Source of the DNA: Scandinavium hiltneri
GTDB taxonomy: Bacteria > Pseudomonadota > Gammaproteobacteria > Enterobacterales > Enterobacteriaceae
DNA: 64,000 nt
Reading direction: 5' to 3'
Assembly: GCF_024764835.1 (NCBI RefSeq)
Contig: NZ_JALIGE010000072.1
Coordinates: forward strand, 124,001 to 188,000
Below the pieces are notes generated by a model. That model did not search any database and had not been told where the DNA came from. It saw only the letters and a list, made by a program, of their open reading frames with translations. Both the position numbers and the translations under genes were made by a program. Numbering within the stretch: position 1 is the stretch's first letter; each line of letters opens with the position of its first letter. Positions 52,779-61,654 of this stretch are shown here, in pieces.

Positions 52779-53759
52779 TCAGACCGTCCGTTTCGCTTTT
52801 TGCTTGTAGCGGTCGAAGATAACCGCCGCCAGTAAAATCAGGCCGCGCACCACATATTGCGAGAACGGCGAAATGTTCAGCAGGTTCATGGCATTCTCGA
52901 CGGTGCCCAGAATCAGGATCCCCGCCACTACGTAAGAGATCTTGCCGATCCCCCCTTTCAGCGACACGCCACCGAGTACGCAGGCCGAGATAACAATCAA
53001 TTCATAGCCCATCGACGTCATCGGCTGGCCGCTGGTCATCCGCGAGGCGAGGATAATGCCCGCCGCCGCTGAGACTAATCCGGAAAGCACAAAAATGATG
53101 ATTTTGGTGCGTACCACCGGCACACCCGCCAGCCGTGCCGCTTCTTCATTCCCGCCAATCGCCAGCGTATTGCGGCCAAAGGTGGTTTTATTGAGCAGCA
53201 AGCCGAACACAATCAGACACGCCACCGTCAGCCAGATTGGCGCAGGCAGGCCCAGCCAATTGGCGTAGCCGAGGGTAAAGAAGCGCTCGTCTTCAATGCC
53301 CACCGCTTTACCATCAGAAATGATATACGCCAGACCGCGCACGATTTGCATGGTGGCCAGCGTCGTTATCAGCGCATTGATTTTCAGGCGCGCAATCACG
53401 AAGCCGTTCACCAGCCCGCTCAGTGCGCCGAGCAGCAGCCCGGCAAACACACCGAGCCACAGGCTTTCCGACAGGTTTATAACCACCGCAGTGGTGACGC
53501 CTGCGCAAGCAATCACCGAGGCGACCGAGAGGTCGAAATCACCCGACGCCAGGCAGAACAGCATCCCGCAGGCCACCATCCCGGACATCGAAATCGCCAA
53601 CAGCAGCCCTTTCATGTTCACGAAGCTGGCAAAGTTCGGCACAAATATGGCGCAGGCGAGGAACAGCACGGCGAATACCACCAGCATCCCGTACTGATCC
53701 CAGATGCGCCCCACGCTAAAGGTATTCCGGCGTGGGCCGGAGGTTGTCAAAGCGGACAT
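52779..53759 (-). CDS. araH: L-arabinose ABC transporter permease AraH
   Basis: A 326-residue permease of the RbsC/XylH/AraH type with 8-10 membrane segments. Conserved parts are CLASGDFDLSVASVIACAGV (about 69-88), the ATPase-contact loop GRNTLAIGGNEEAARLAGV (near 197-215) and ILGTVENAMNLLNISPFSQY. It forms the channel of the high-affinity arabinose importer. araG lies 22 bp upstream. Confidence 0.96.
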   Translation of the reverse strand: MSALTTSGPRRNTFSVGRIWDQYGMLVVFAVLFLACAIFVPNFASFVNMKGLLLAISMSGMVACGMLFCLASGDFDLSVASVIACAGVTTAVVINLSESLWLGVFAGLLLGALSGLVNGFVIARLKINALITTLATMQIVRGLAYIISDGKAVGIEDERFFTLGYANWLGLPAPIWLTVACLIVFGLLLNKTTFGRNTLAIGGNEEAARLAGVPVVRTKIIIFVLSGLVSAAAGIILASRMTSGQPMTSMGYELIVISACVLGGVSLKGGIGKISYVVAGILILGTVENAMNLLNISPFSQYVVRGLILLAAVIFDRYKQKAKRTV

Positions 53760-53781
53760 AATTGACTCCTTCGTCAGGCTT

Positions 53782-55296
53782 TCAGGCTACAGCCTGAGTG
53801 GTTTTCGGCATCGCCAGGCTCAACGCCTGCTGTTCATTCGCGCTTTCATGCATCAGCTCGCCTGCAATTTCGCCTTCCCGCATCACGACGATGCGGTCGG
53901 CTACGCCGAGCACTTCTGGCAGGTCGCTTGAGGCAAACAGTACCGCCACACCCGATCTCGCCAGCGCATAAATGACGTTATAGATTTCGTGCTTCGCGCC
54001 CACGTCAATGCCGCGCGTTGGTTCATCAAGCAGAATGACTTTCATATCTTCGGACAGCCAGCGCCCCAGAATGGCTTTCTGCTGATTGCCGCCAGAGAGG
54101 TTCATGATCAGCTGCTCCGCGCCGGGGGTTTTGATATTCAGCGACTGAATATGGTGCGCGGCATTGCTGGCTTCCCAGGCATTGTTAATCAGACATCCGG
54201 CGCGGATGTGCCTGCGACGGGCGCTGATATTGATGTTGTCGCGTACCGAGTGCACCGGGATTATCCCATCGGCCTTCCTGTCTTCCGGGCACAGCATCAT
54301 CCCGGCGCGAATAGCATGGGCCGGTTTGCGAATGTCCACCGGCTGACCGTCAATCATCACCTGACCGCCGCTAATTCGGGTACCGCCAAACAACCCTTTC
54401 ATTAATTCACTGCGACCGGCCCCCACCAGCCCGAACAAGCCGACGATTTCGCCGCTTTTCACCGACAGGCTGATCGGCTGACGCACGCCCGGCGCTTTGA
54501 CGTCCTCAAGACGCAACCGCTCCGCACCGTATTCGCGCGGCTGCCAGCCATAGATATCGCCGATTTCGCGGCCAACCATCGCCTGCACCAGCTGGTCGTT
54601 ATTCACCTGTCTGGTATCGTCAAAGGTGCGAACGTAGCGCCCGTCTTTGAACACGGTGATCGCATCGCTGAGGGCAAAAATTTCCTCCATGCGGTGCGAG
54701 ACATAAATGATGACCCGGCCTTCGTTACGCAGCTCGCGGATAACCCGGAACAGATTGTCGATTTCACGCGCCGAGAGCGAACTGGTCGGCTCATCAAAGG
54801 CGATGACCTTGGCGTTACGCGCCAGCGCTTTGGCAATTTCCACCATCTGCCACTGGCCGATGGAGAGGTATTTGAGCGGCGTCTGCGGGTCGATATCCAG
54901 CCCGAGGTGTTCCAGTTGGAGACGCGCCTCGTAGTTCAGTAGCGAGCGGTTAACGATCCCGCCCTTGTGCGGCATCTGCCCAAGGTAGATGTTTTCCGCC
55001 ACCGTCATTTCAGGCACCAGATGCAACTCCTGATAAATGATGGCCACCCCGGCGTTGAGCGCGGCGGTGGTGTCGGCAAAGCTGACGTCCTCACCGCGTA
55101 GCGCCAGCGTCCCGCCAGTTGGGGCGTAGTTGCCGCTAAGGATTTTCAGTAGCGTTGATTTTCCGGCACCGTTTTCCCCCATCAGCGCATGCACCTGTCC
55201 GGCATAGCAGTCGAAGCTAATGTCGGTGAGGGCTTTCACGCCGGGGAAGGTTTTGCTGATGCCGCGAAATGAGAGGTATGGCTGTGACTGTTGCAT
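53782..55296 (-). CDS. araG: L-arabinose ABC transporter ATPase AraG
   Basis: The ATG at 55296 with GGAG 5 bp upstream gives 504 residues, as in E. coli. It has two fused ATPase domains. The first has Walker A GENGAGKST (near 40), YLSIGQWQ and FDEPTSSL. The second has the degenerate GLVGAGRSE (near 289), LSGGNQQKAILGRWL and LLDEPTRGIDVGA. It energises uptake through AraH. Confidence 0.97.
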   Translation of the reverse strand: MQQSQPYLSFRGISKTFPGVKALTDISFDCYAGQVHALMGENGAGKSTLLKILSGNYAPTGGTLALRGEDVSFADTTAALNAGVAIIYQELHLVPEMTVAENIYLGQMPHKGGIVNRSLLNYEARLQLEHLGLDIDPQTPLKYLSIGQWQMVEIAKALARNAKVIAFDEPTSSLSAREIDNLFRVIRELRNEGRVIIYVSHRMEEIFALSDAITVFKDGRYVRTFDDTRQVNNDQLVQAMVGREIGDIYGWQPREYGAERLRLEDVKAPGVRQPISLSVKSGEIVGLFGLVGAGRSELMKGLFGGTRISGGQVMIDGQPVDIRKPAHAIRAGMMLCPEDRKADGIIPVHSVRDNINISARRRHIRAGCLINNAWEASNAAHHIQSLNIKTPGAEQLIMNLSGGNQQKAILGRWLSEDMKVILLDEPTRGIDVGAKHEIYNVIYALARSGVAVLFASSDLPEVLGVADRIVVMREGEIAGELMHESANEQQALSLAMPKTTQAVA

Positions 55297-55355
55297 AAAC
55301 ACTCCACATTCTTTTCTGCCCCCGGCGCGAGTGCCGGGGGCGACTGCGTCAGGCC

Positions 55356-56336
55356 TTACAGCCCTTTCTTCGCCAGCTCTGCTTTAAAGTTGTCGCGAGT
55401 GATCAGCACCACGTCGGTAACCGCGGTGAATTTCGGTGGCTCTGCATCTTTGGTCACCCAGTTGTAGAGCATCTGGCTCGTTTTATAGCCGTGAACATCC
55501 GGGCTTGGCAGCAGTGAACCGTAGAACCCGGTCGGCTGCGCTTTAGAGAGTTCATTCACCGCATCCACGCCGTTGATGCCGATACCGATAACGTCTGGCG
55601 CTTTAAAGCCCTGACCTTCTGTCGCACGCACGCCACCCAGTACGGTATTGTCGTTCATGCCCAGCACCAGCCAGTGTTTCACGCCCGGATGCTGAACCAG
55701 CAGGGAGTTACCCGCGTCGAATGCGCCTGGAATATCGTTAGATTTGGTTGGTACCTGATAGATTTGCGCGGCAGGGAAACCGGCTTTTTTCAGCGCGTCC
55801 ATTGAACCGGTGGTGCGGCGACGAGCGGTATCCAGTTCATCGGCGGTGATGGCCATCACCCCAGTCTCTTTCACATCCCAGCCGCGTTTTTGCATTTCTT
55901 TATACAGTTCGTCACCCTGGCGGGCGCCAATTTCGCTGGCCGCCATCATGACCAGTGGCACGGTGTCCATCGGTTTGCCTTTCGCATTAACAAACTGGTC
56001 GTCGACGGTGATGACCTTCATGTCATAGCTGCGTGCTTTGGCCATGATCGCAGGCCCCAGTTTTGGGTCAGGCGTACAGATGACGAACCCTTTCGCGCCG
56101 TTAGCCGCCAGACTATCAATGGCGTTCAGCGTTTTCTCACCGTCCGGTACGGCGATTTTGATGACGTCAAAACCTAAATCTTTCCCGGCCTTATCAGCGA
56201 AACGCCATTCGGTCTGGAACCATGGCTCTTCCGGCTGCTTAACCAGAAAACCGAGTTTCATGGTTTCAGCGATAGCTGATTGTGACATAACCGCTGTCAG
56301 GCCAATAACCGCCAGCGCTTTAGTGAATTTGTGCAT
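55356..56336 (-). CDS. araF: periplasmic L-arabinose-binding protein AraF
   Basis: I start at the ATG at 56336 (MHKFTKALAVIGLTAVMSQS), a clear signal peptide cut near AIA-ETMKLG; the open frame extends 26 codons upstream without signal character. The 326-residue protein has KLGFLVKQPEEPWFQTEWRF, GFVICTPDPKLG and MNDNTVLGGVRATEG, the sugar-contact regions of the family. It is the first gene of araFGH. Confidence 0.96.
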   Translation of the reverse strand: MHKFTKALAVIGLTAVMSQSAIAETMKLGFLVKQPEEPWFQTEWRFADKAGKDLGFDVIKIAVPDGEKTLNAIDSLAANGAKGFVICTPDPKLGPAIMAKARSYDMKVITVDDQFVNAKGKPMDTVPLVMMAASEIGARQGDELYKEMQKRGWDVKETGVMAITADELDTARRRTTGSMDALKKAGFPAAQIYQVPTKSNDIPGAFDAGNSLLVQHPGVKHWLVLGMNDNTVLGGVRATEGQGFKAPDVIGIGINGVDAVNELSKAQPTGFYGSLLPSPDVHGYKTSQMLYNWVTKDAEPPKFTAVTDVVLITRDNFKAELAKKGL

Positions 56337-56478
56337 GGTTAACTCCAGCTTTAATGTTCTTTTTTGTAGGGGAAATCGGAACAACTTATTTTTATCAGCA
56401 GTAAAACAATGCATTAGCGGCTTCGTTCGGAATCGCTATTACGTTAAACCATTAATAGCGGGAAAATAATTATCCATA

Positions 56479-56494
56479 AGAGAGCGCCATCACA
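56479..56494 (-). promoter_or_regulatory. candidate CRP site upstream of araF
   Basis: On the minus strand TGTGATGGCGCTCTCT has a perfect left half and three of five bases in the right half of the CRP consensus, about 143 bp before the araF ATG. TATGGATA just downstream resembles part of an AraC half-site, but the partner spacing does not fit well, so AraC sites are not called. Confidence 0.4.
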
Positions 56495-56542
56495 CCGCAG
56501 AATTACAGTAATTGCGTGCATAAATTCAGCGATAAATGACAT

Positions 56543-56573
56543 AAAAAAAAGGTGAATTGTCAGACAATTCACC
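56543..56573 (-). terminator. terminator of the DJ-1-like gene
   Basis: GGTGAATTGTC (56551-56561) and GACAATTCACC (56563-56573) make a perfect inverted repeat, followed on the minus strand by eight Ts. It isolates the upstream gene from araFGH. Confidence 0.88.
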
Positions 56574-56620
56574 CTGGGGTTAGCAGAATAATCTATAGCG
56601 ACGGCCAGTAAATCCTTATC

Positions 56621-57178
56621 TCACCAGCGATAATAAATATGCTCTGCATGTTCACGCACCGGCGCTTCATCGCCGAGTAATCTGGCTGCCACGGTAAAGG
56701 CAAAATCAAATACGTGCCCAAAGCCTTTACCACTGATCAGATTGCCGTCTTCCACCACCGGCGCATCGACATAATGGCCGTCTTTAACGTCCTGCCAGAG
56801 ATCGCCCGAACACACGTAGTTGCGCCCTTTTAACAGGCCGTTGCCGCCCAGAACGCGTGCCGCCGCAGAGCAGATTGGGCAAATCAGTTTGCCTGCTGCA
56901 TCGTGCGTCGCCACAAAATCAATCACCTGCGGGTTGGCCGCTAAATTAACGCTGCCCTGCGGTCCACCGGGTAAAACCACAGCATCGTATAATACGCCGC
57001 TGCGCTCGGTGAGTGTGTTGTCTGCTACCATTGGGATCCCGTGATAGCTGGTGACGCCTCGGGTGGTGGTGCAGGAAAGCAGTTCCACATCCAGATCTAA
57101 ACGACGCAGAATATCGATGGTGACGATGGCCTCACCTTCCTCAAATCCAGGTGCCAGAAGCACCGCGATTTTTTTCAT
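56621..57178 (-). CDS. DJ-1/PfpI-family protein
   Basis: The ATG at 57178 with AAGGAG upstream gives 185 residues (MKKIAVLLAPGFEEGEAIVT). The class I glutamine-amidotransferase-like fold shows the acidic partner in GFEEGEA (near 15-18) and the nucleophile-elbow Cys in LICPICSAAARVLG (near 106), as in YajL/DJ-1. Relatives act as glyoxalase/deglycase-type or protective proteins, but which reaction applies here cannot be told. It is not part of the E. coli araF neighbourhood, so it is an insertion relative to K-12. Confidence 0.85.
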   Translation of the reverse strand: MKKIAVLLAPGFEEGEAIVTIDILRRLDLDVELLSCTTTRGVTSYHGIPMVADNTLTERSGVLYDAVVLPGGPQGSVNLAANPQVIDFVATHDAAGKLICPICSAAARVLGGNGLLKGRNYVCSGDLWQDVKDGHYVDAPVVEDGNLISGKGFGHVFDFAFTVAARLLGDEAPVREHAEHIYYRW

Positions 57179-57376
57179 TTCACACTCCTTAAACTCAAAT
57201 TTTTGCTTGCGGGAATTGCCCCTAATATTGTCCAGAAATATATTCGTTAAAAGCAATAATAGCGATCAATGCAAAGCAGATCGCAGTTTTATCTTTTAAG
57301 CAAAGAATATAATTGTATTGAACATCATGCCGTTAACATCGGCTTTCACAGAGTTTTAGAACAGTAACTTCGAATA

Positions 57377-57577
57377 TTGACGACATCATGTAACGAAGCG
57401 GTAATAATAATGGTGACAACGTTTCTGCGGCCACAGGCGCAGTCCAACGTCACTCAAATGATGCGCGTTTTTGATTTCATGAAAAAGGGCGGTGCCTATC
57501 CGGTGGTCAAAGACGGTCTTTGTATACAGCAGACCGATCAGCATCTGCTCAATGTAATGAATCATCGTCACCCTTAA
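57377..57577 (+). pseudogene. ftnB: internally deleted remnant of ftnB (ferritin-like)
   Basis: The 66-codon frame reads TTFLRPQAQSNVTQMMRVFD (then FMKKGGAYPVVK) followed directly by DGLCIQQTDQHLLNVMNHRH. The first part matches FtnB from about residue 30 to 68 (E. coli TATFLRAQAQSNVTQMMRMF). The second matches its last 20 residues (E. coli CPVQTNQHVLNVVSHQLH). About 75 central residues and the first 30 are missing, so the four-helix ferritin bundle cannot form. The reading frame is kept across the deletion join. ftnB follows araF in E. coli, which supports the assignment. No strong ribosome site is seen. Confidence 0.8.
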
Positions 57578-57739
57578 TTTTTTTGGGCGATATTGTCGTT
57601 CCATCCCCTCCACACTTGTTAAATAAATGTATACAACAGGCTGTTTTTGCTGCTGTTTATAAATCCGATCTGCCTCTCAATCAAAAACACTACAAAATGT
57701 AATGATTTATACCTTCTTTATGGATGAGACAGGTGAGAG

Positions 57740-59083
57740 ATGATTACGCTTGAGTTTGCAGTCATTATTTTGTGCTTGCTGGTTGGAACCCGTTTTGGCG
57801 GAATGGGCCTGGGGCTAATTAGCGGTATCGGTTTATTTATGCTGTGCTTCGTTTTTGGGCTGGAGCCTGGCAAACCGCCGGTAGAGGTAATGCTAACCAT
57901 TCTGGCGGTGATCGGCTGTGCGGCCACGCTACAAACCGCGGGCGGACTGAATGTGATGATGCAGTGCGCCGAAAAGATGCTGCGTAAACATCCGCAGCAC
58001 ATCACGCTTTTAGCCCCTTTCACCACCTGGACGCTGACCTTTTTGTGCGGCACCGGGCACGTGGTCTACACCATGTTTCCCATCATTGCCGATATCGCAC
58101 TGAAAAAAGGCATTCGTCCGGAACGTCCGATGGCGGTGGCGTCGGTGGCCTCGCAAATGGCTATCACCGCTTCGCCGGTTTCTGTAGCGGTCGTGTCGCT
58201 GGTGTCGATCCTCGGCGCGCAGCATGGGATCGGCCATGCGTGGAGCATTCTCGAAATTCTGGCGGTTTCGGTGCCGGCATCGCTGTTTGGCGTGGCGATT
58301 GCGGCGTTGTGGAGCCTGCGTCGCGGTAAAGACCTGGCCGACGATCCGGAGTTTCAGTCCAGACTCAGTGACCCGAAACAGCGCGAGTTCATTTACGGCA
58401 GCACCGAAACGCTGCTCAACCAACGCTTTTCGCGCGAAGCCTACTGGTCGACGTGGATCTTCTTCGCCGGGATTTTAGTGGTGGTGCTGCTCGGCGCTCT
58501 GCCAGAACTGCGCCCATCGTTCGACGTGAAAGGCAAAATCGCGCCGCTGTCGATGAACCTGGTCATTCAGATGATGATGCTGATTGCCGGGGCGGTGATG
58601 CTGATGGTGTGCAAAGTGAACGCTGCCGCGATTTCCAACGGCGCAGTATTCAAAGCGGGGATGGTGGCGATTTTCTCGGTGTTTGGCGTGGCATGGATGA
58701 GCGATACCTTTTTCCAGGCGCATTTGCCTGAACTGAAGATGGCGCTGGAAGGCGTGGTGCAAAACCACCCGTGGACTTACGCGATTGTGCTATTCCTGGT
58801 GTCGAAGCTGGTGAACAGCCAGGCCGCCGCACTGACTGCCGTCGCCCCGATGGGACTGATGCTTGGCGTAGAGCCAAAAATGCTGATTGCCTTCTTCCCG
58901 GCCGCATACGGCTATTTCGTCTTGCCAACCTACCCGAGCGATTTGGCCTGCATCGGCTTCGACCGCTCCGGCACCACCCGCATTGGCAAATTCATTATCA
59001 ACCACAGTTTCATTCTGCCGGGCCTGATTTCCGTGAGCTGCGCCTGCGTGGCGAGTTATTTACTGGTTCAGGCGCTGTATTAA
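57740..59083 (+). CDS. Dcu-family anaerobic C4-dicarboxylate transporter, DcuB-like
   Basis: The 447 residues compare with DcuB (446) over the full length. Shared blocks are LTFLCGTGHVVYTMFPIIAD (about 95-114), GIRPERPMAVASVASQMAIT, ASPVSVAVVSLVSILG, SKLVNSQAAALTAVAPMGL and YPSDLACIGFDRSGTTRIGK, then FIINHSFILPGL. Family members exchange fumarate, malate or aspartate for succinate in anaerobic growth. The sequence is clearly diverged from DcuA and DcuB of E. coli, so it is a paralogue with unknown preference. AGGTGAG precedes the ATG. Confidence 0.9.
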   Translation: MITLEFAVIILCLLVGTRFGGMGLGLISGIGLFMLCFVFGLEPGKPPVEVMLTILAVIGCAATLQTAGGLNVMMQCAEKMLRKHPQHITLLAPFTTWTLTFLCGTGHVVYTMFPIIADIALKKGIRPERPMAVASVASQMAITASPVSVAVVSLVSILGAQHGIGHAWSILEILAVSVPASLFGVAIAALWSLRRGKDLADDPEFQSRLSDPKQREFIYGSTETLLNQRFSREAYWSTWIFFAGILVVVLLGALPELRPSFDVKGKIAPLSMNLVIQMMMLIAGAVMLMVCKVNAAAISNGAVFKAGMVAIFSVFGVAWMSDTFFQAHLPELKMALEGVVQNHPWTYAIVLFLVSKLVNSQAAALTAVAPMGLMLGVEPKMLIAFFPAAYGYFVLPTYPSDLACIGFDRSGTTRIGKFIINHSFILPGLISVSCACVASYLLVQALY

Positions 59084-59087
59084 AAGC

Positions 59088-59158
59088 GCCCTGCGGCGCT
59101 GACGCTTCCCAGGCCTACAACAGCATCTGCAGGCCCGATAAGCGTCAGCGCCATCGGT
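59088..59158. repeat. REP-type palindromic repeats (small BIME)
   Basis: GCGCTGACGCTTCCCAGGCC followed by TACAA (59096-59120) and, inverted, GCAGGCCCGATAAGCGTCAG followed by CGCC (59130-59153) have the look of two facing REP units. They fill the gap between the converging dcu-like gene and yecJ, and the run of Ts after 59157 could also let the structure terminate plus-strand transcription. Confidence 0.7.
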
Positions 59159-59165
59159 TTTTTCA

Positions 59166-59420
59166 TTAATGCGTGCTGCCATCCTGCGGCGTGAACTTCA
59201 ATTCAATCAGCGCAATGGCTTTCTGAATGGCCCGCTGGGTAACCGGATCGGCCCCCGCCGGGTGAGCGCTAAAATCAATCGCGCGTAGCTGGTTGGCCAT
59301 TTTTTCACGGACTTCAACCGGGGCGATAACATCGATAACGTCGAGAATTTGTTTGATAACCAGCTGGCAGGCGACAACGTCGGAAACCAGTTCATCATTG
59401 GCGGTCAGATTCTGGGACAT
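59166..59420 (-). CDS. yecJ: small protein YecJ (DUF2766)
   Basis: An 84-residue, mostly helical, acidic protein (MSQNLTANDELVSDVVACQL, later SAHPAGADPVTQRAIQKAIA) without signal or membrane segment, preceded by AAGGAG. I recognise it as YecJ, which lies next to ftnB in E. coli, in agreement with the ftnB remnant nearby. No function is known. Confidence 0.75.
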   Translation of the reverse strand: MSQNLTANDELVSDVVACQLVIKQILDVIDVIAPVEVREKMANQLRAIDFSAHPAGADPVTQRAIQKAIALIELKFTPQDGSTH

Positions 59421-59555
59421 GATTTTCTCCTTTTTTCAGGGGCGCCATACTAACCTGATTTTTCTGACCAGAAATCAAAAAACCTGCTGAAACCCGCATT
59501 TTCTTGCGCTATGGTCTTCTGAAACAATGATTCATTTTGATATGGCAGCGTTATC

Positions 59556-60977
59556 ATGAGTGAAAACATCTCCGCGAAGGAGAGCCGTGGTCTGTCACCG
59601 GCTGCGCTATTGGTGGCCGGTGCATTTTTTATGGAGTTTCTCGACGGGACGGTGATCGCCACCGCGCTGCCGGATATGGCGAAAAGTTTTGGCGTGGAAG
59701 CCGTCGCCCTTAACATCGGTATCAGCGCCTATCTCATCACCCTCGCGGTGCTGATCCCCGCCAGCGGCTGGATTGCCGATCGCTTTGGCGCCCGTAACGT
59801 GTTTACCCTGGCGCTGTTCATTTTCACCCTGGCCTCTGTTTTCTGCGGGATGGCAACAAGCGTGGACAGCTTTGTCGCCATGCGCATTTTGCAGGGTGTG
59901 GGCGGTGCGCTAATGGTGCCTGTCGGCCGTCTGGCGGTTCTGCGCACTACGCCGAAGCACCAGCTTATCACCGCTATCGCGACGCTCACCTGGCCTGCGT
60001 TAGTGGCCCCGATAATCGGCCCGCCGTTGGGTGGATTCATTACCAGTTTTGCTAACTGGCGCTGGATCTTCTTTATTAATGTGCCGCTTGGACTGGTGGC
60101 GATTTTCCTGGCGCTGCGCATCATTCCAGATATTCGCGACGACGAGCGCCGTCCGTTTGACCTGCCGGGTTTCCTTGCCACGGCGATTGCGATGGTGAGC
60201 CTGGTCTACGCGATGGAAGCCTTCGGCGCGAAACATGGCCGAAGCTGGCTGCCATTTGCGCTGCTGGCGTTGGGTGCGGCGACGTTTCTGTTTGCCCTGC
60301 GTCATTTCAAACGCGTCGAATGGCCGATGATTCGCCTCGATGCACTGAAGGTGCCGACCTTCAGGGTCACGATGTACGGCGGCTCACTGTTTCGTGCCTC
60401 GATAAGTGCGGTGCCGTTCCTGCTGCCGCTGCTGTTCCAGGTCGGTTTTGGGATGGACCCTTTCCATGCCGGGCTGCTGGTACTGGCAGTGTTTGTCGGC
60501 AATCTGACGATTAAACCCGCCACCACACCGCTCATTCGCTGGCTCGGTTTTCGTAAGCTGTTGCTGATCAATGGCGCGCTGAACGTGCTGGCGCTGCTGG
60601 CGTGTGCCTTCCTCACGCCGCACACACCGCTGTGGGTGACGCTGCTGATTCTGTACCTCGGCGGCGTTTTCCGCTCGGTGCAGTTTACCGGCGTCAGCAC
60701 CCTCGCCTTCGCCGACGTGCCCTCTGCGCAAATGAGCTACGCCAACACCCTGTTCAGCACCGCGACGCAGCTCGCCGTTGGGCTTGGCATTACGCTTGGC
60801 GCAATTGGTATTCGTCTGGGCGAGAAGATGAGCGACTGGCTACAGCTTGGCGCGGTTCCTGGGGCAAGTTTCCGGCTGGCATTTGTGTTTATCGCGGTGA
60901 TTTGTCTGGTGGGAATGTTTGATACGTTACAGCTGACGCGGGATGCGGGAAGTTCGGTATCGAATCGTAAGAAGTAA
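59556..60977 (+). CDS. DHA2-family MFS drug exporter
   Basis: A 473-residue, 14-segment proton antiporter of the EmrB/QacA/MdtD type. Family motifs are MEFLDGTVIATALPDMAKSF (motif D1, about 26-45), GWIADRFGARNVF (motif A, near 71-83), RILQGVGGALMVPVGRLAVL (motif B) and GPPLGGFITSFANWRWIFFI (motif C, near 152-171). The relatives export amphipathic drugs, dyes or bile salts; the true substrate is unknown. No membrane-fusion partner gene is adjacent, so it probably works alone in the inner membrane. Confidence 0.88.
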   Translation: MSENISAKESRGLSPAALLVAGAFFMEFLDGTVIATALPDMAKSFGVEAVALNIGISAYLITLAVLIPASGWIADRFGARNVFTLALFIFTLASVFCGMATSVDSFVAMRILQGVGGALMVPVGRLAVLRTTPKHQLITAIATLTWPALVAPIIGPPLGGFITSFANWRWIFFINVPLGLVAIFLALRIIPDIRDDERRPFDLPGFLATAIAMVSLVYAMEAFGAKHGRSWLPFALLALGAATFLFALRHFKRVEWPMIRLDALKVPTFRVTMYGGSLFRASISAVPFLLPLLFQVGFGMDPFHAGLLVLAVFVGNLTIKPATTPLIRWLGFRKLLLINGALNVLALLACAFLTPHTPLWVTLLILYLGGVFRSVQFTGVSTLAFADVPSAQMSYANTLFSTATQLAVGLGITLGAIGIRLGEKMSDWLQLGAVPGASFRLAFVFIAVICLVGMFDTLQLTRDAGSSVSNRKK

Positions 60978-60984
60978 AATTATC

Positions 60985-61005
60985 CGGCGGCGCAATGCCG
61001 CCGGA
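60985..61005. terminator. hairpin between exporter and isomerase genes
   Basis: CCGGCGGC (60985-60992) pairs perfectly with GCCGCCGG (60998-61005) between the two converging genes. There is no good T-run either way, so it may act as a REP-like 3' end stabiliser or a weak terminator. Confidence 0.5.
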
Positions 61006-61015
61006 CGTCACATCG

Positions 61016-61654
61016 TTACGCTAAAATCTGGCGCACGAAGGCTTCAATTTCTTTATCCTGGCAGTTTTCGAAGAAGCACTGCTGGAAGCGCTGACCAGAA
61101 ACTGCGGTTTTCACCAGTTCCGGATCGATGGCGCGCAGAGTGTCGAGGTAATTTTCTTTCACCACCGCCGCTTTCACCTGATTCAGTATGCCTGCATTAC
61201 GCACCTGCGGTTCTTTACGCTCCGGTGGATACCCTTCGCCGTTGCGACCGGTAAACGCTTTTTCAAAGATAAAGCGCACGTTCAGTTCCGCGCCCCAGCC
61301 AAAGCCTTTGGCGAACGGCAGCGACAGCGCGTTGCCGTTGTTGATTTGTGCAAACAGGAACGCATCCGCCGGGTCGATACAGTAGCCGCAGACCACACCC
61401 GGATGAATATTCAGCGACATCAGCGCACCCTGACCGGTACCGCAACCGGTCACCACAAAATCGACCGCTTTGGCGTTGAGCAGAATGCTGGCCATGATCC
61501 CGAGGTGGATGTAGGTCAGGTGATGGTCCTGTTCATCACTCATGCCGACGTTGTAAACCGGGAAACCTTTCTCATCGGCCACGCCCTTAAGCTCACGATG
61601 GATGACCGCATTTTTAGCGGCCTGGCTATTTTCCATCATCAGTGCAATTTTCAT
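61016..61654 (-). CDS. RpiB/LacA/LacB-family sugar-phosphate isomerase
   Basis: The ATG at 61654 with AGGAG upstream gives 212 residues (MKIALMMENSQAAKNAVIHR). The active-site Cys motif of the family is seen in VDFVVTGCGTGQGALMSLNI (near 68-87), followed by CGYCIDPADAFLFAQINNGNALSLPFAK in pieces. It is longer than RpiB (about 150) by a C-terminal extension (from about 150: NQVKAAVVKENYLDTLRAID). Such enzymes interconvert aldose and ketose phosphates; the sugar cannot be deduced. No sugar operon adjoins it. Confidence 0.83.
   Translation of the reverse strand: MKIALMMENSQAAKNAVIHRELKGVADEKGFPVYNVGMSDEQDHHLTYIHLGIMASILLNAKAVDFVVTGCGTGQGALMSLNIHPGVVCGYCIDPADAFLFAQINNGNALSLPFAKGFGWGAELNVRFIFEKAFTGRNGEGYPPERKEPQVRNAGILNQVKAAVVKENYLDTLRAIDPELVKTAVSGQRFQQCFFENCQDKEIEAFVRQILA

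Noticed and set aside
56440..56480. AraC half-sites upstream of araF
   Set aside because: TATCCATA and TAGC are both present but 13 instead of 7 bases apart, so the consensus arrangement is not met.
57386..57613. 75-codon minus-strand frame over the ftnB remnant
   Set aside because: The plus-strand reading matches FtnB at both ends; the minus-strand product matches nothing recognisable.
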